From an uncultured bacterium (lineage in GTDB: Bacteria > Desulfobacterota > GWC2-55-46): DNA of 51,640 nucleotides. Made by a program: the position numbers and the translations under genes. Position 1 is the first letter of the stretch; every line of letters starts with the position of its first letter. Shown piece by piece: positions 15,390-24,264 of this stretch. Location: contig CAJPGC010000042.1 of the NCBI GenBank assembly GCA_905339405.1, positions 1 through 51,640 on the forward strand. Reading direction: 5' to 3'. The notes under the pieces were generated by a model. The model saw only the letters and a list, made by a program, of their open reading frames with translations. It was not told the DNA's origin and did no database searches.

Positions 15390-15947
15390 TTAACTCGTGA
15401 GCTTTTTGACTATGAACTCCTCGACGCCCGAGGGGAGCTTGCCCATGTACCCCTGGTAGAGCGCCGCGAGCTTGGTGTCGTACTCGCCTGAAGTCAGGAG
15501 GCCCGAGTTTTTCGCTTCCTCCAGCAGGGCGAGCTTGGCGTTGAGTTCCGGGAGTTTTTCCGCGTCCAGCCTGGACGAGGCCGCCGCGTACTTCGCGAGC
15601 TGCCTTTTCCTGTAAGATTTAAATGCCTTTTGCACCGCGTAGACGGTTGCCGCCGCGCTGAAGAGGGTAAGGAAGACGGAAAAGAGCCTGTACGCCAGCG
15701 GGCTCGTGACTTCTCCAGTGGCGCCGCTGTCCAATATGCCGAACAGGGCCATCATGGAGCGTACCGGGGGCGTGGAGAACGTGGAGGAGACCCACGCGCC
15801 CATGAGTATGCCCGCAAGGGCGCTCATGCTCGGCACCTTGTTGAAAAAGTGCTTCGTCACGAAGCTCAAAAGCTCCCTGGATTCCCCCGAAAGCCGGGTC
15901 ACATCTGAGCTCAGCCTGGTCATTACGTCGGTAAGATGTCTTTCCAT
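15390..15947 (-). CDS. SHOCT-like membrane protein, paralogue B
   Basis: A 185-residue protein, colinear with paralogue A along its length: amphipathic N terminus, core VPSMSALAGILMGAWVSSTFSTPP, a second helix with AATVYAVQKAFKSYRK, and a C-terminal LLEEAKNSGLLTSGEYDTKLAALYQGYM resembling SHOCT. The pair are 35 bases apart, so they are coexpressed and may hetero-oligomerise (inference). No enzymatic motif is visible. The 15948-16163 gap contains a short hairpin GGGCGC/GCGCCC (16127-16142) and no gene. Confidence 0.7.
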   Translation of the reverse strand: MERHLTDVMTRLSSDVTRLSGESRELLSFVTKHFFNKVPSMSALAGILMGAWVSSTFSTPPVRSMMALFGILDSGATGEVTSPLAYRLFSVFLTLFSAAATVYAVQKAFKSYRKRQLAKYAAASSRLDAEKLPELNAKLALLEEAKNSGLLTSGEYDTKLAALYQGYMGKLPSGVEEFIVKKLTS

Positions 15948-16163
15948 CGAATCACCCGGAAATTGAAGTCCAACAAATCAAGGGGCCTTCTCGAGCTGCC
16001 CAGATGTTTTAATTACTCCCAGGCTGAAAAAAATGATGTGACTTGAGTTTTTTTGCCAAACAATTTGTTTGTGCGTGCCGTAAGTCACTTAAAACAGTTC
16101 AGAGTTGTTGCAAAATATCATTGTAAGGGCGCATTTGCGCCCTCCCCAACAAAAAGAGGCACG

Positions 16164-16811
16164 ATGTTTTCAAGGCGTGAAAAGCAATGCGACCGGGAAA
16201 GCTGCCTGGAGGCGGCCGCGAAGGCACAGGCCAGCGGACGTCTGAAGAAGGCGGTAGACCATTACATGAAGGCGCTCGAGGCAGACCCCGAGGACCTTCT
16301 GGTCCACGCCAAGATGGCCCCGCTGCTCGCGCGGATGAAAAAGTTCGAGGAGTCCTGGGACAGCTTCAGGATAGCGGCCTCGAGACACTTCGCTTCAGGC
16401 TTCAGCAACAAGGCGATAGGCATATACTCGCAGGCGGCAAGGTTCATGCCGAGAAACCCCGAGGTCTGGGAGGCCATGGCGCACGTCTACGTCCAGCAGG
16501 GCAGGAGGGCCGACGCCGTGGCTACCCTTTACAAGGGCCACGGCTTCTTCGCGCACGGGCCTGAGAGGGACAGGGCGGTGGCGATGCTCAGGAAGGCATT
16601 CGCGCTCGACCCCTGGAACTTCGCAGTGACAATAGAGCTCGCCAGGCTCGTCAAAAAACAGGACCCCGTCGAGGCCCTGGGGCTCCTGGAGGGCCTCTCA
16701 GAGAGGGCAGCCGGACGCGACTTGAGGAAAGTGCACTCGGCCATGTTCCGCACCGAGCCCAGTTTCACGATGGCCTGGAAGTGGCTTAAGACAGCCTGGT
16801 ACGAGGCTTAA
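16164..16811 (+). CDS. TPR-repeat protein
   Basis: A 215-residue soluble protein with about four tetratricopeptide units: AAKAQASGRLKKAVDHYMKALEADP, LARMKKFEESWDSFRIAASR, NKAIGIYSQAARFMPRNPEVWEAMAHVYVQQGR, and a Leu-rich tail. TPRs mediate protein-protein contacts. ATG at 16164 follows AAAGAGG and lies just after an intergenic hairpin; an in-frame earlier start at 16053 would read through that hairpin. There is no signal peptide, so it is likely cytoplasmic. The partner is unknown. Confidence 0.75.
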   Translation: MFSRREKQCDRESCLEAAAKAQASGRLKKAVDHYMKALEADPEDLLVHAKMAPLLARMKKFEESWDSFRIAASRHFASGFSNKAIGIYSQAARFMPRNPEVWEAMAHVYVQQGRRADAVATLYKGHGFFAHGPERDRAVAMLRKAFALDPWNFAVTIELARLVKKQDPVEALGLLEGLSERAAGRDLRKVHSAMFRTEPSFTMAWKWLKTAWYEA

Positions 16812-16885
16812 GCGGTCCAGCCTTTTTTCACGCAGCATTTAACCCTTCAGATTCACATCAGCCAAACCCCCGTTATACTCTATTA

Positions 16886-17977
16886 ATGAAAGCGATCTTC
16901 TGGGACAGGCAGTCAGGCTCCATGAAATACGGCCAGAGGCCGGAGCCGGATATAGCGTCCTCCGCCGACGTAAAGGCGAGGGTCCTGGCGACAGGCGTCT
17001 GCGGCACTGACAGGGAGCTTCTTTCAAGGAAGGGGTTCATCCCCCCTGAGAACAGCAACTTCATCGTAACAGGCCACGAGGTGCTTGCCCGTCTCGTGGA
17101 GACCGGTCCGGACGTCTACGGCCTTGCACCCGGAGATTTCGTGACGTTCACGATAAGAAGGGGCTGCGGCAAGTGCACATTGTGCGCTTCCGGCAGGAGC
17201 GATATGTGCGAGACAGGCGAGTACTCAGAGAGGGGGCTCGCCCTGGCGGACGGCTTCAACTCGGAATTCGTCGTCGACGACGCTGCCAACTGCGTAAAGC
17301 TGCCCGCAGAGGTCGAACGGCTCGGGGTGCTTTGCGAACCTCTCTCGACGGTCGAGAAGGCCCTCAGCGGGGCTGAGGAGGCGGCAAGGAGGCTGCCCCG
17401 TATTGACGGCGGACAATGGCTTCACGGGTCAAGATGCCTTGTAATGGGGGCTGGGCCGATGGGCCTGCTGGCATCGATGGCGCTCATTTTGCGCGGAGCC
17501 CAGCTCTGGTGCGTGGATATGCTCGATGAGAAGTCAATGCGCCCCGGGTGGCTCCGTTCGATAGGCGCAAGCTATATCGACGGCAGGAAGCTCAAGCCCG
17601 GAAAGCTTGCCGAGGTTGCCGGGGGCAAGTTCGCCCTCGTCTACCAGGCCGCTGGCGCGCCTCAGGCGTCAATCGAGCTTTTGCCAGCGCTCGCCCCTAA
17701 CGGCGTGTTCGTTTTTTTCGCCTCAGGCAGGGGTGCGATAAAAGCCGACGCTTCCCTCATCACAGGGATAATAGACGGCAACCAGACGCTCCTGGGCTCG
17801 GTAAGCTCCGGGCACAGCCACTTTGCAATGGCCGTCGATCGCCTTGCCCACGCCGAGCTCAAGTGGCCGGGACACGCAATGGGGCTTATGACAGGAGAGT
17901 ACGCGCCGGGGGACTTTAAAAAGGCGTACGCCGAAGAGCCGCTCAAAAACATAAAGAGCGTCATATATTGGGGATGA
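16886..17977 (+). CDS. Zinc-dependent dehydrogenase, glucose 1-dehydrogenase-like
   Basis: A 363-residue medium-chain dehydrogenase. The catalytic zinc region has CGTDRE (Cys) and GHE (His-Glu), the structural zinc site is CGKCTLCASGRSDMC, and the NAD(P) Rossmann motif is VMGAGPMGLLA. The opening and the RSDMCETGEYSERG stretch match archaeal-type glucose 1-dehydrogenases (GlcDH) more than alcohol dehydrogenases. It would oxidise an aldose with NAD(P)+. No sugar pathway neighbours support the substrate, which is therefore tentative. There is no clear ribosome binding site. Confidence 0.8.
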   Translation: MKAIFWDRQSGSMKYGQRPEPDIASSADVKARVLATGVCGTDRELLSRKGFIPPENSNFIVTGHEVLARLVETGPDVYGLAPGDFVTFTIRRGCGKCTLCASGRSDMCETGEYSERGLALADGFNSEFVVDDAANCVKLPAEVERLGVLCEPLSTVEKALSGAEEAARRLPRIDGGQWLHGSRCLVMGAGPMGLLASMALILRGAQLWCVDMLDEKSMRPGWLRSIGASYIDGRKLKPGKLAEVAGGKFALVYQAAGAPQASIELLPALAPNGVFVFFASGRGAIKADASLITGIIDGNQTLLGSVSSGHSHFAMAVDRLAHAELKWPGHAMGLMTGEYAPGDFKKAYAEEPLKNIKSVIYWG

Positions 17978-18034
17978 TGAGGAGCGGAAAAACCTTGAAA
18001 AGGGCCTTTTGTGCGGCTATCCTGTCTGGACACC

Positions 18035-18472
18035 ATGGAAGAGAGTCCGCGTACATATTTCCTCGTCAGGCCCGGCGGCCAGAAAAAGAACAAAGACCAG
18101 GCCTTCTGGATGACGGACAACGGCGAGTGCTGGGTAGACGTCGCCAGGAGCCGCTGGAAGGACAAGCACGCCTCCGACGAGGTGCTGGAGACCGTCATCG
18201 AGGAGCACTTCACCCTGCTCGACTGGAGGAAGACGCCGTACTACACGCCCGATGTTTCGTCGGGATGGCTTTCAAGGGAAGGCAGGTTCTACGGCTGCCC
18301 GACCTATTGCCATGACGTGCTCGCGTGGTGCGTGCTCGGGGTGAAGGTGCCGGAGCTCGAGCGGCTCGGATGGGTGCGCATATATTCCGAGAACTGGTAC
18401 GTCTGCCAGGCGAGGCTGTCGGCCGAGCAGAAAAACTGGCTTTCAATGAACGGGCACAAGGTAATAGACTGA
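18035..18472 (+). CDS. Hypothetical protein rich in Trp and Cys
   Basis: A 145-residue soluble protein with an unusually aromatic composition (about nine Trp) and Cys residues clustered in YGCPTYCHDVLAWC. No known domain was recognised. ATG at 18035 is chosen; GTG at 18011 in frame would add 8 residues. It follows the dehydrogenase by 57 bases in the same direction. No secretion signal is seen. Confidence 0.55.
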   Translation: MEESPRTYFLVRPGGQKKNKDQAFWMTDNGECWVDVARSRWKDKHASDEVLETVIEEHFTLLDWRKTPYYTPDVSSGWLSREGRFYGCPTYCHDVLAWCVLGVKVPELERLGWVRIYSENWYVCQARLSAEQKNWLSMNGHKVID

Positions 18473-18602
18473 AAACCCTCTGTTTTCCCTAGTTTTCCCA
18501 CAAGAGAACACTTCCTTAAAAAATCTGATATATTTCGGTTGCGGGCCTTTCTGAGGTTTCGGCAAGGCCGGCTGATTCCCATACCGTATCAAGGAGCAAG
18601 TC

Positions 18603-19466
18603 ATGGCCAGACTGCCGTCGCTTCTCGGAGAGCTTTCGGAGATGGAAGAGACCGCCGCGAGGATATACAGGAAGGGCGCCTCCGCGGTAAAGGACGACGC
18701 GGGGCTTGAGCGCCTCATGAAGGGGCTTGCCCTCGAGGAAGAGGAGCATATGAAGCTCCTTACGGATTATGGCGGCCGATTCAGCGAAACGGAGGCCCTT
18801 GCCGCCCTCGAACTCGACGAGGAGGCCGTCCGCAGGACAAAGGACTATCTGAGCATCGCCGAGAAGAGGATAGACGCCGGAAGGCTTACCAACGAAAACC
18901 TCATAGACTGCGTCGCAACGACCGAATCCTCCGAATGGAATCGCGAGTTCCTCAAGGTCATAGACGGGCTCAAGCATGACTCCAGGCTCTTCATTCCGGT
19001 TGCGGCGCGCATACAGCAGCACAAGAGGTCCGTTGAAAGGTTCCTGGGCTCCAGGAGCGGCTTCGAGAGGTTCCTCACGGGCATGAGGTCGCTGCCGTCG
19101 GTCTGGGAGGAAAAGCTCCTCGTCGTAGACGACGACAAGGCCGTGGCCGACGTAGTCACGGCTGTAATCGAGGACGAAGGCAGCGTAGAGACCGCCCGGA
19201 ACGGGGCTGAGGCGCTGGAGAAAATTGCTTCAGGCTATTACGCCGCCATAGTGAGTGATTTTTCGATGCCGAAGATGAACGGGGCGGAGCTCCTGAGCAA
19301 GGCTGAGGAAAGGTTCCCCGGGATAAAGGCGCGGTTTCTCTTTTTTACCTCTGACAAGGACAGGGTCGAGCATTTCAGGGGAAAGGGAGTAAAGGCGCTT
19401 TTGAAACCCTCGAACGCCTCGGACATCTCCGGCGAGGTAGCCTCGATTTTGAGGAGGCAGTGTTAG
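18603..19466 (+). CDS. Ferritin-like domain fused to a response-regulator receiver domain
   Basis: A 287-residue protein. Residues about 8-150 are four helices with ferritin/rubrerythrin-like ligands: E15/E16 in helix 1, E46xxH49 in helix 2, E108 or E111 in helix 3, and H140 in helix 4, where the usual Glu of ExxH is Ile137. Residues about 170-285 are a complete receiver: acidic D176-D178, phosphoacceptor D219 in IVSDFSMPKMNG, T249 and K268. There is no DNA-binding output. It may couple an iron or oxygen state to phosphosignalling (inference). Ribosome binding site AAGGAG; it stands alone, with no kinase beside it. Confidence 0.8.
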   Translation: MARLPSLLGELSEMEETAARIYRKGASAVKDDAGLERLMKGLALEEEEHMKLLTDYGGRFSETEALAALELDEEAVRRTKDYLSIAEKRIDAGRLTNENLIDCVATTESSEWNREFLKVIDGLKHDSRLFIPVAARIQQHKRSVERFLGSRSGFERFLTGMRSLPSVWEEKLLVVDDDKAVADVVTAVIEDEGSVETARNGAEALEKIASGYYAAIVSDFSMPKMNGAELLSKAEERFPGIKARFLFFTSDKDRVEHFRGKGVKALLKPSNASDISGEVASILRRQC

Positions 19467-19510
19467 AAACGAATGGAGCAATTTAAGGTTTCTGTTGCAG
19501 AATTTCTCAC

Positions 19511-19781
19511 GCGCTGCCGCGCTAAAGCGTTCTCGCTAAAATACCATGTAACGCGGCTGCCGCCGCTTTCTGTAACAGGGCTATCTCGCCCCATCCCTGG
19601 GGCTCGACCCTTCGGGCCTTCTCGCTCACGCTCGAAGTTCAATTTTTGCTATCCTGCAAAAATTGTCTACGCGCTTTCTTCCTCCCCAACCCGCGAACCT
19701 CGCCCCTGAGGTCGCTTCGCTCCCTGCTTCCCCGGCTTGGTTCGCCGCCGCCTCCGCGAGAAGCGCTCCGCCCTGTTACGG
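19511..19781. repeat. 271-bp dispersed repeat, copy 1
   Basis: Near-identical to 38786-39056 over the full 271 bases, and related in inverse orientation to the element at 32815-33127. It contains GTAACAGGGC near 19571 and GCCCTGTTAC near 19770 as inverted sub-ends. Frames that run through it are not conserved between copies, so it is noncoding. It fills the 19467-19845 gap. Confidence 0.85.
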
Positions 19782-19845
19782 GTATGGGTAGAGACAAAAA
19801 AAGCAAAAAATGTTTTCTCTTCTATGGAGAGGGGAAAGCCAGCTA

Positions 19846-20124
19846 TTACTTGAAAAGCTCCCTCAGCTTCTTCAGGGGGTCTTCAGTACTCTCTTCTTTC
19901 GTACCCTTCCCGAACTCGAAGAACTCGCAGAAGTTTGCCCTGTCCTTATCGACGACCCGCTCGGCTGAAGGCTCGGAGCACTGGTTGTATGCGCCCCTGT
20001 CGTGGAACCTGCAGTTGAGGCATACCTTCACGTCAGAGCCGCACTTCGGGCACGCATCCCCCCTGCCGGGCCTCTGGGCCGCGTCCAGCTCTTTTTTGCA
20101 ATGGAAGCAGTTTGCCATCTCCAT
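19846..20124 (-). CDS. Small zinc-ribbon protein
   Basis: A 92-residue protein. The N-terminal zinc ribbon has paired cysteines CFHCKKEL and CPKCGSD, followed by a second set CLNCRFHD and a lone Cys in QCSEP and NFCEFFEFG. The C terminus is charged and ends PLKKLRELFK. Two metal sites are likely. It lies 31 bases after nirF in the same direction, so it probably shares the heme d1 transcript, although no role there is known. It resembles uncharacterised proteins of Gram-negative anaerobes. Confidence 0.7.
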   Translation of the reverse strand: MEMANCFHCKKELDAAQRPGRGDACPKCGSDVKVCLNCRFHDRGAYNQCSEPSAERVVDKDRANFCEFFEFGKGTKEESTEDPLKKLRELFK

Positions 20125-20155
20125 ATCTTATCATCCCCGCCGGTCAAAATAAAGT

Positions 20156-21373
20156 TCAGAGCCCGAACTTGGACGCCCTGTCCGACGAGAAGATGCCCGA
20201 AGGCTTGTGCGCGGGGAACTCCTTGAGGAGCTTGTACGTGTCAGTGTCGTAGACGGCGACCTTGTCCTCTTCGCGGACTGATATGTATACTGCTTCGCCC
20301 TTGGGCGTAAACTGCGGGTCGAGGGCGCCCTTGCCTGCGTCTATCGATTTTTTGACGCTAAGCGTCTCCACGCTTATTACGTCGACAGTGCGCTCTTCGG
20401 CGCTCCCTGGCGCTCCCACGTTGTCGACCCATACCTCGCGGCCCCCGGGCCTTACAACGACGAAAAGGGGCGTGCCCGCAACCGGTATCGATTTGACGAC
20501 CGACCAGTTGTCCATGTCGTAGACTATTATCCTTTTTTCGCCGAATGCCGGGACAAAGGCCAACCCGTTGGCAACCCCCCATGACTCGAGGTGAGGGATA
20601 TGGTAGACAGAAACTTTCTCGTTTCCGGTTTTGATAGCAGGCCTTCTTTCGCGAACGTCGATTTTTTTCACGGCGTCCAGCTTCCACGTATCCAGGAGCC
20701 CCATCCAGTCCGAGTTCAGCAGTCCCACGAGGTAGTACCTGCCGTCAGGCGTTATGAACTGGTCGTATGGCGTGTCCCCGACTTCCTCGAATTTCTTTAT
20801 GACCGGGAAGCCCTCCTGCTTCATGTCGACTACCCAGACGGCATTGCCCTCCATGAGGCCGAATATCATGAGGTTGTCGGGCGTATCGAGCGGCCCGACC
20901 GTGCGCGACCTGAGTTTCGTTCCGTCGGGAAATTCTTTCATTACGGCCGGTATCTCCTTGACAATTTTGAGCGTGCCCGAATCGAGTATGGTAACTCCGC
21001 CGGGCTCGTAGTTGCAGACCATTATGTATTTGTTGTCCCTCGATATCGCGATGCCGATGGAGTTCTCCGCCGCTTTGGCTCGGGCCTCGACCTCCATGCC
21101 CAGGAGATCGACCTTGCTCACTACCCCGTCCCTTGCGATGACAAAGGCGTACCGGGCGTCCCGGGAGAAGACCATTGTCGCGTGCCTCAGGTTGCCGAGC
21201 CCTTCGACGCGGCCCAGCAGTTCGTGCTCTATTGAATCGAAGACGGCGACGCTCCCCTTTTCCCTTTCGACGACGACCATGAGGGAGGCCGTCCCATAGA
21301 CCTTTTTATCGGTGGCTTGGGAAGGGGAGGCCGCGAGGAGAAGAATGAAGAAAGCGGAAAGGAGTTGTTTCAT
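20156..21373 (-). CDS. nirF: Heme d1 biosynthesis protein NirF
   Basis: A 405-residue protein with an N-terminal signal peptide (MKQLLSAFFILLLAASPSQA) and an eight-bladed d1-type beta propeller lacking the cytochrome c domain. Characteristic segments are VEREKGSVAVFDSIEHELLG, NLRHATMVFSRDARYAFVIARDG and LESWGVANGLAFVPAFGEKR. NirF acts in the periplasm late in heme d1 synthesis. ATG at 21373 has GGAGG 5 bases upstream; an ATG 10 codons earlier would weaken the signal peptide. It follows nirJ closely. Confidence 0.92.
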   Translation of the reverse strand: MKQLLSAFFILLLAASPSQATDKKVYGTASLMVVVEREKGSVAVFDSIEHELLGRVEGLGNLRHATMVFSRDARYAFVIARDGVVSKVDLLGMEVEARAKAAENSIGIAISRDNKYIMVCNYEPGGVTILDSGTLKIVKEIPAVMKEFPDGTKLRSRTVGPLDTPDNLMIFGLMEGNAVWVVDMKQEGFPVIKKFEEVGDTPYDQFITPDGRYYLVGLLNSDWMGLLDTWKLDAVKKIDVRERRPAIKTGNEKVSVYHIPHLESWGVANGLAFVPAFGEKRIIVYDMDNWSVVKSIPVAGTPLFVVVRPGGREVWVDNVGAPGSAEERTVDVISVETLSVKKSIDAGKGALDPQFTPKGEAVYISVREEDKVAVYDTDTYKLLKEFPAHKPSGIFSSDRASKFGL

Positions 21374-21399
21374 CAGCGCCTCCAGTGGTGTTTTTCCGT

Positions 21400-22548
21400 T
21401 CATATGCCTATTTCCTTATCCGTGAGATAGCAGGCCGGGTCCTCGGCCCAGGGGTCTTGGGTCGCGAATTCGGCCCTCGCCCTGTAGCTTCCGGCGCAGA
21501 TCGAAAAATGCGAGCACCTGGAGCACCTGCCCTTGACGAGCCCTTGCCTGTTCCGGAGGGCCTTCAGGAGCGGCTCTCTCGGGTCTGACCAGATCTCGCC
21601 GAAGGGGCGCTCTTTTACGTTCCCGAAAGAGCGGGAAGCCCAGAACTGGTCCGGGTGGACCTCCCCGAGGTTGTCTATGTTCGCCAGGCTCACCCCTGAT
21701 GAATTGCCGCCTCTTCTTTCGAGGAGCGCGCGCACCTTTTGGGCCTTTACGGGGTCTATCTCCCTGAGCTTCAGGTAAAGGTATGCTCCGTCCGCGTCGT
21801 TGCCGCCTGTCACTATGTCCTTGTCCAGCCCCTTTTTAATGAAGATGGAAGCCCGGTCGAATATGTAATCGACAGCTACCCTCGTCTCGGCGTGGTCGAG
21901 GTCTTCGCCGGAGAAGGGCCCGCCCCTGCCCGAGTAGACGAGGTGGCTGAAATACCCCCTCTGGACGCCTTCGGATTCGAGAAGGCCGAACATGAAAGGA
22001 AGCTCGCCCGCGTTTTTTTTGCTCATGGTGAAGCGGATGCCCGTCAGGAGCCCGGCGTTTACGCAATGCCTTATCGCCGCAAGGGCCTTCTCGAAAGCCC
22101 CGTCCATGCCCCGGAGGCTGTCGTTGATCTTCCTGCCGCCGTCGATGCTCACGCCGACGTAGGAGACCCCCGCCTCTTTTATCCTTTTGGCTGTCTCACC
22201 ATCTATCGATACCCCGTTGGTCGAAAGGACGGCCCTGATGCCCTTTTCCCGGCTGCGCCTGATGAGCCCCAGGATGTCAGGCCTTGTCAACGGGTCGCCG
22301 CCCGAGAAGATTATGGCGGGTACCTTGAAATCCGACAGGCCGTCTATTATGTTGAAGGCCTCAATTGTAGTAAGCTCGCCGGGATAGCTCCTTGCCCCTG
22401 AGCTGTTGTAGCAGTGGACGCAGGCGAGAGAGCAGCTCCTCGTCAGGTTCCAGACGACGACAGGGCTGAGGCCACTTCTGTAGCGGGCCGCTTCGGTGGC
22501 GCTCCGGCCTTTCGCCGGTCCTTCAAGGAGCTTTGATACGCTCAGCAT
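21400..22548 (-). CDS. nirJ: Heme d1 biosynthesis radical SAM protein NirJ
   Basis: A 382-residue radical SAM enzyme. The cluster cysteines are C39, C43 and C46 in CSLACVHC, after the NirJ-typical lead YRSGLSPVVVWNLTRS. GGDPLTRPDI is the SAM-binding GGE-like motif. The C-terminal SPASM-like cysteines are in CSRCSHFSICAG, for an auxiliary cluster. NirJ removes the propionates of 12,18-didecarboxysiroheme to form the ketone groups of heme d1. It overlaps the diheme cytochrome by 26 bases at its start, which indicates coupling. Confidence 0.92.
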   Translation of the reverse strand: MLSVSKLLEGPAKGRSATEAARYRSGLSPVVVWNLTRSCSLACVHCYNSSGARSYPGELTTIEAFNIIDGLSDFKVPAIIFSGGDPLTRPDILGLIRRSREKGIRAVLSTNGVSIDGETAKRIKEAGVSYVGVSIDGGRKINDSLRGMDGAFEKALAAIRHCVNAGLLTGIRFTMSKKNAGELPFMFGLLESEGVQRGYFSHLVYSGRGGPFSGEDLDHAETRVAVDYIFDRASIFIKKGLDKDIVTGGNDADGAYLYLKLREIDPVKAQKVRALLERRGGNSSGVSLANIDNLGEVHPDQFWASRSFGNVKERPFGEIWSDPREPLLKALRNRQGLVKGRCSRCSHFSICAGSYRARAEFATQDPWAEDPACYLTDKEIGI

Positions 22549-23158
22549 CTGGCCTGTCTCCGGTTTTCTGCCTGTGCCTCATGTACGAGATTATCCCGTC
22601 TATCTCCTCTGGCGTCAGCTCGGCCAGGCCGCCCTTTCCCTTGAGGTAGCCTTTCATCGGCGTGCCCGGCCTGCCGTGCATTATCGTCCTTCGAAGCTCG
22701 GCGTCGGATATCGATTCGAGAAAGCCCGGGTCAAGAAGCGGCGGGCCCATTGCCCCTTCGCCTTCGTGACCGTGGCAGCCGCCGCAGAGGGCAAAGTGCC
22801 GCTCGCCCTGTTCAGTATATGATGGTTCGACGTCATGGGACGGGGCCTCCAGGGTCTTCCCTATCTGCCATGATTTTATGTGAGAGGCGACCTCCTCGAT
22901 GCCTTCGGCAGGGATGACATCCTTGAAAGAGGGGCAGCCCAGTATCTTTCTCCCGGCCTTGATTGACTTTGAGAAATAACCCTGCTCTACTGTTATGAGC
23001 AGCCCTTCTTTTCTGAGCGCGGGGGCTGTCAAACCTTCGCCGCCTTTGCCGTGGCACCCGGCGCAATGGACTTCAAAGAGCCTGGCCCAGCCTCCGAAAG
23101 ATGCCGCGGGCAGCAGCGTCAGCACGGTTATGATGATGAGCGGGATTCGCGCGTTCAC
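22523..23158 (-). CDS. Periplasmic diheme cytochrome c
   Basis: A 211-residue protein: signal peptide (residues 1-22) and two class I cytochrome c domains, with CAGCH at 32-36 and CGGCH at 125-129. Domain 1 carries GEGLTAPAL, domain 2 GEGAMGPPLLDP. Such cytochromes in nir loci (NirC-like) donate electrons to NirS or to heme d1 maturation; the diheme form here could do either. Start GTG at 23158 has no strong ribosome binding site. First gene of the minus-strand nir group. Confidence 0.85.
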   Translation of the reverse strand: MNARIPLIIITVLTLLPAASFGGWARLFEVHCAGCHGKGGEGLTAPALRKEGLLITVEQGYFSKSIKAGRKILGCPSFKDVIPAEGIEEVASHIKSWQIGKTLEAPSHDVEPSYTEQGERHFALCGGCHGHEGEGAMGPPLLDPGFLESISDAELRRTIMHGRPGTPMKGYLKGKGGLAELTPEEIDGIISYMRHRQKTGDRPDAERIKAP

Positions 23159-23298
23159 ATGGCAATGATAGCAGAAAGCTGAAGTTTTGGCGTTTCGCCG
23201 CTGTAACGCCAGACCATTCCAAAAAAAGCCAATCTAATCGTTTTCTTTCCTTTGAGCGCGGCTTTTGAGCGCATATCAAAGGGATGGCGGAGGGGGCC

Positions 23299-23763
23299 AT
23301 GCATGCATCGATCGACGGGCTTGACGCGCTTATCCTGAACCGGATACAGGGGGATTTTCCTGTATCCGAGGACCCATATGGCGATATCGGAAGCGCCCTC
23401 GGGGTTAGCGGGGAGGAGGTGCTCCTGAGGGTTAAGTCGCTCGTTGAAAGGGGGGTGGTGAGAAAGGTGGGCCCCTTTTTCGACGCCAGGAAGATGAAGT
23501 ACGTCTCGACCCTCTGCGCCCTTGAAGTGCCTGAAGAAAAGCTCGAGGAGGTCGCAGCAATGATAAGCGCGTACCCCCAGGTCACGCACAATTATTTGCG
23601 GGCCGGAAGCCCAAACCTCTGGTTCACCCTTATCGCCGAGTCGAGGGAGGCCGTCGCGAGGATAATCTCCGAGATAGAGAAAAAAGGAGGCGTCAAACCG
23701 GTGCGCGACCTCCCTGCGAAGAAGATGTTCAAGGTGAAGGTAGACCTGAAGGTGGGCGAATAA
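23299..23763 (+). CDS. Siroheme decarboxylase subunit (AhbA/NirD-L type)
   Basis: A 154-residue Lrp/AsnC-like protein: an N-terminal winged helix (LDALILNRIQGDFPVSEDPYGDIGSALGV), then the asparagine-linked ferredoxin-like domain with VRKVGPFFDARKMKYVSTLCALEVPEE. The subunits jointly decarboxylate siroheme to 12,18-didecarboxysiroheme. ATG at 23299 follows GGAGGGG; an upstream ATG (23284) is part of that ribosome binding region. It overlaps the next subunit by one base. Confidence 0.88.
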   Translation: MHASIDGLDALILNRIQGDFPVSEDPYGDIGSALGVSGEEVLLRVKSLVERGVVRKVGPFFDARKMKYVSTLCALEVPEEKLEEVAAMISAYPQVTHNYLRAGSPNLWFTLIAESREAVARIISEIEKKGGVKPVRDLPAKKMFKVKVDLKVGE

Positions 23764-24254
23764 TGGAAAAAAGGGACATCGAGCTTGTGCGCGCGCTGCA
23801 GAACGAAGAGATATTCCTGACGGAGCGCCCTTTTCACGAGGCGGCAAGCCTCCTCGGCTGGACAGTAAAAGAGGTGCTCGAGCGGGTAAGGGCCCTCAAG
23901 GAGGAGGGCGTCATAAGGAGGTTCGGGGCCGCGCTCACCCCGAGGAACGCCGGTTTCAAGTCAAACTCGATGATAGCGTGGGACGTGGTGGATACGAGGG
24001 CCGAAGAGGCGGGCTCCCTCATGTCCGAGCACCCCAGGGTCAGCCATTGCTACATAAGGCCGAGGTTCGAGGGCTTTCCCTTCAATATATATACTATGGT
24101 ACACGGAAGTTCACCTGTTGACCTTGCCAGGATAATTGACGAGCTCTCGGTCCTGGCGGTCTCCTCTTCTTACAGGGCCCTTCACTCCCTCAAGGAGTTC
24201 AAGAAGAGCTCGCCTGTCTATTACCCGAAAGCCCTCGAACCTGAAAATGCCTGA
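23763..24254 (+). CDS. Siroheme decarboxylase subunit (AhbB/NirG-H type)
   Basis: A 163-residue second subunit with the same fold. Markers are VIRRFGAALTPRNAGFKSNSMIAWDV and HPRVSHCYIRPRFEGFPFNIYTMVHG, where the conserved His and Arg residues of the decarboxylase active site fall. With the preceding subunit it forms a two-gene decarboxylase, whereas Pseudomonas uses four genes (nirD, L, G, H). Start and stop overlap with the neighbour (TAATG). The nirN-like gene follows after 10 bases. Confidence 0.88.
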   Translation: MEKRDIELVRALQNEEIFLTERPFHEAASLLGWTVKEVLERVRALKEEGVIRRFGAALTPRNAGFKSNSMIAWDVVDTRAEEAGSLMSEHPRVSHCYIRPRFEGFPFNIYTMVHGSSPVDLARIIDELSVLAVSSSYRALHSLKEFKKSSPVYYPKALEPENA

Positions 24255-24264
24255 GAGGGGCGTT

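Noticed and set aside
16053-16163. N-terminal extension of the TPR protein
   Set aside because: It contains an intergenic GGGCGC/GCGCCC hairpin and is unlike the downstream protein; ATG 16164 has a ribosome site.
23240-23298. FNR/NNR site near TTGAGCGCATATCAA upstream of the decarboxylase genes
   Set aside because: Spacing between the TTGA and TCAA half-sites is seven bases rather than the six of TTGAT-N4-ATCAA, and the inner bases do not match.
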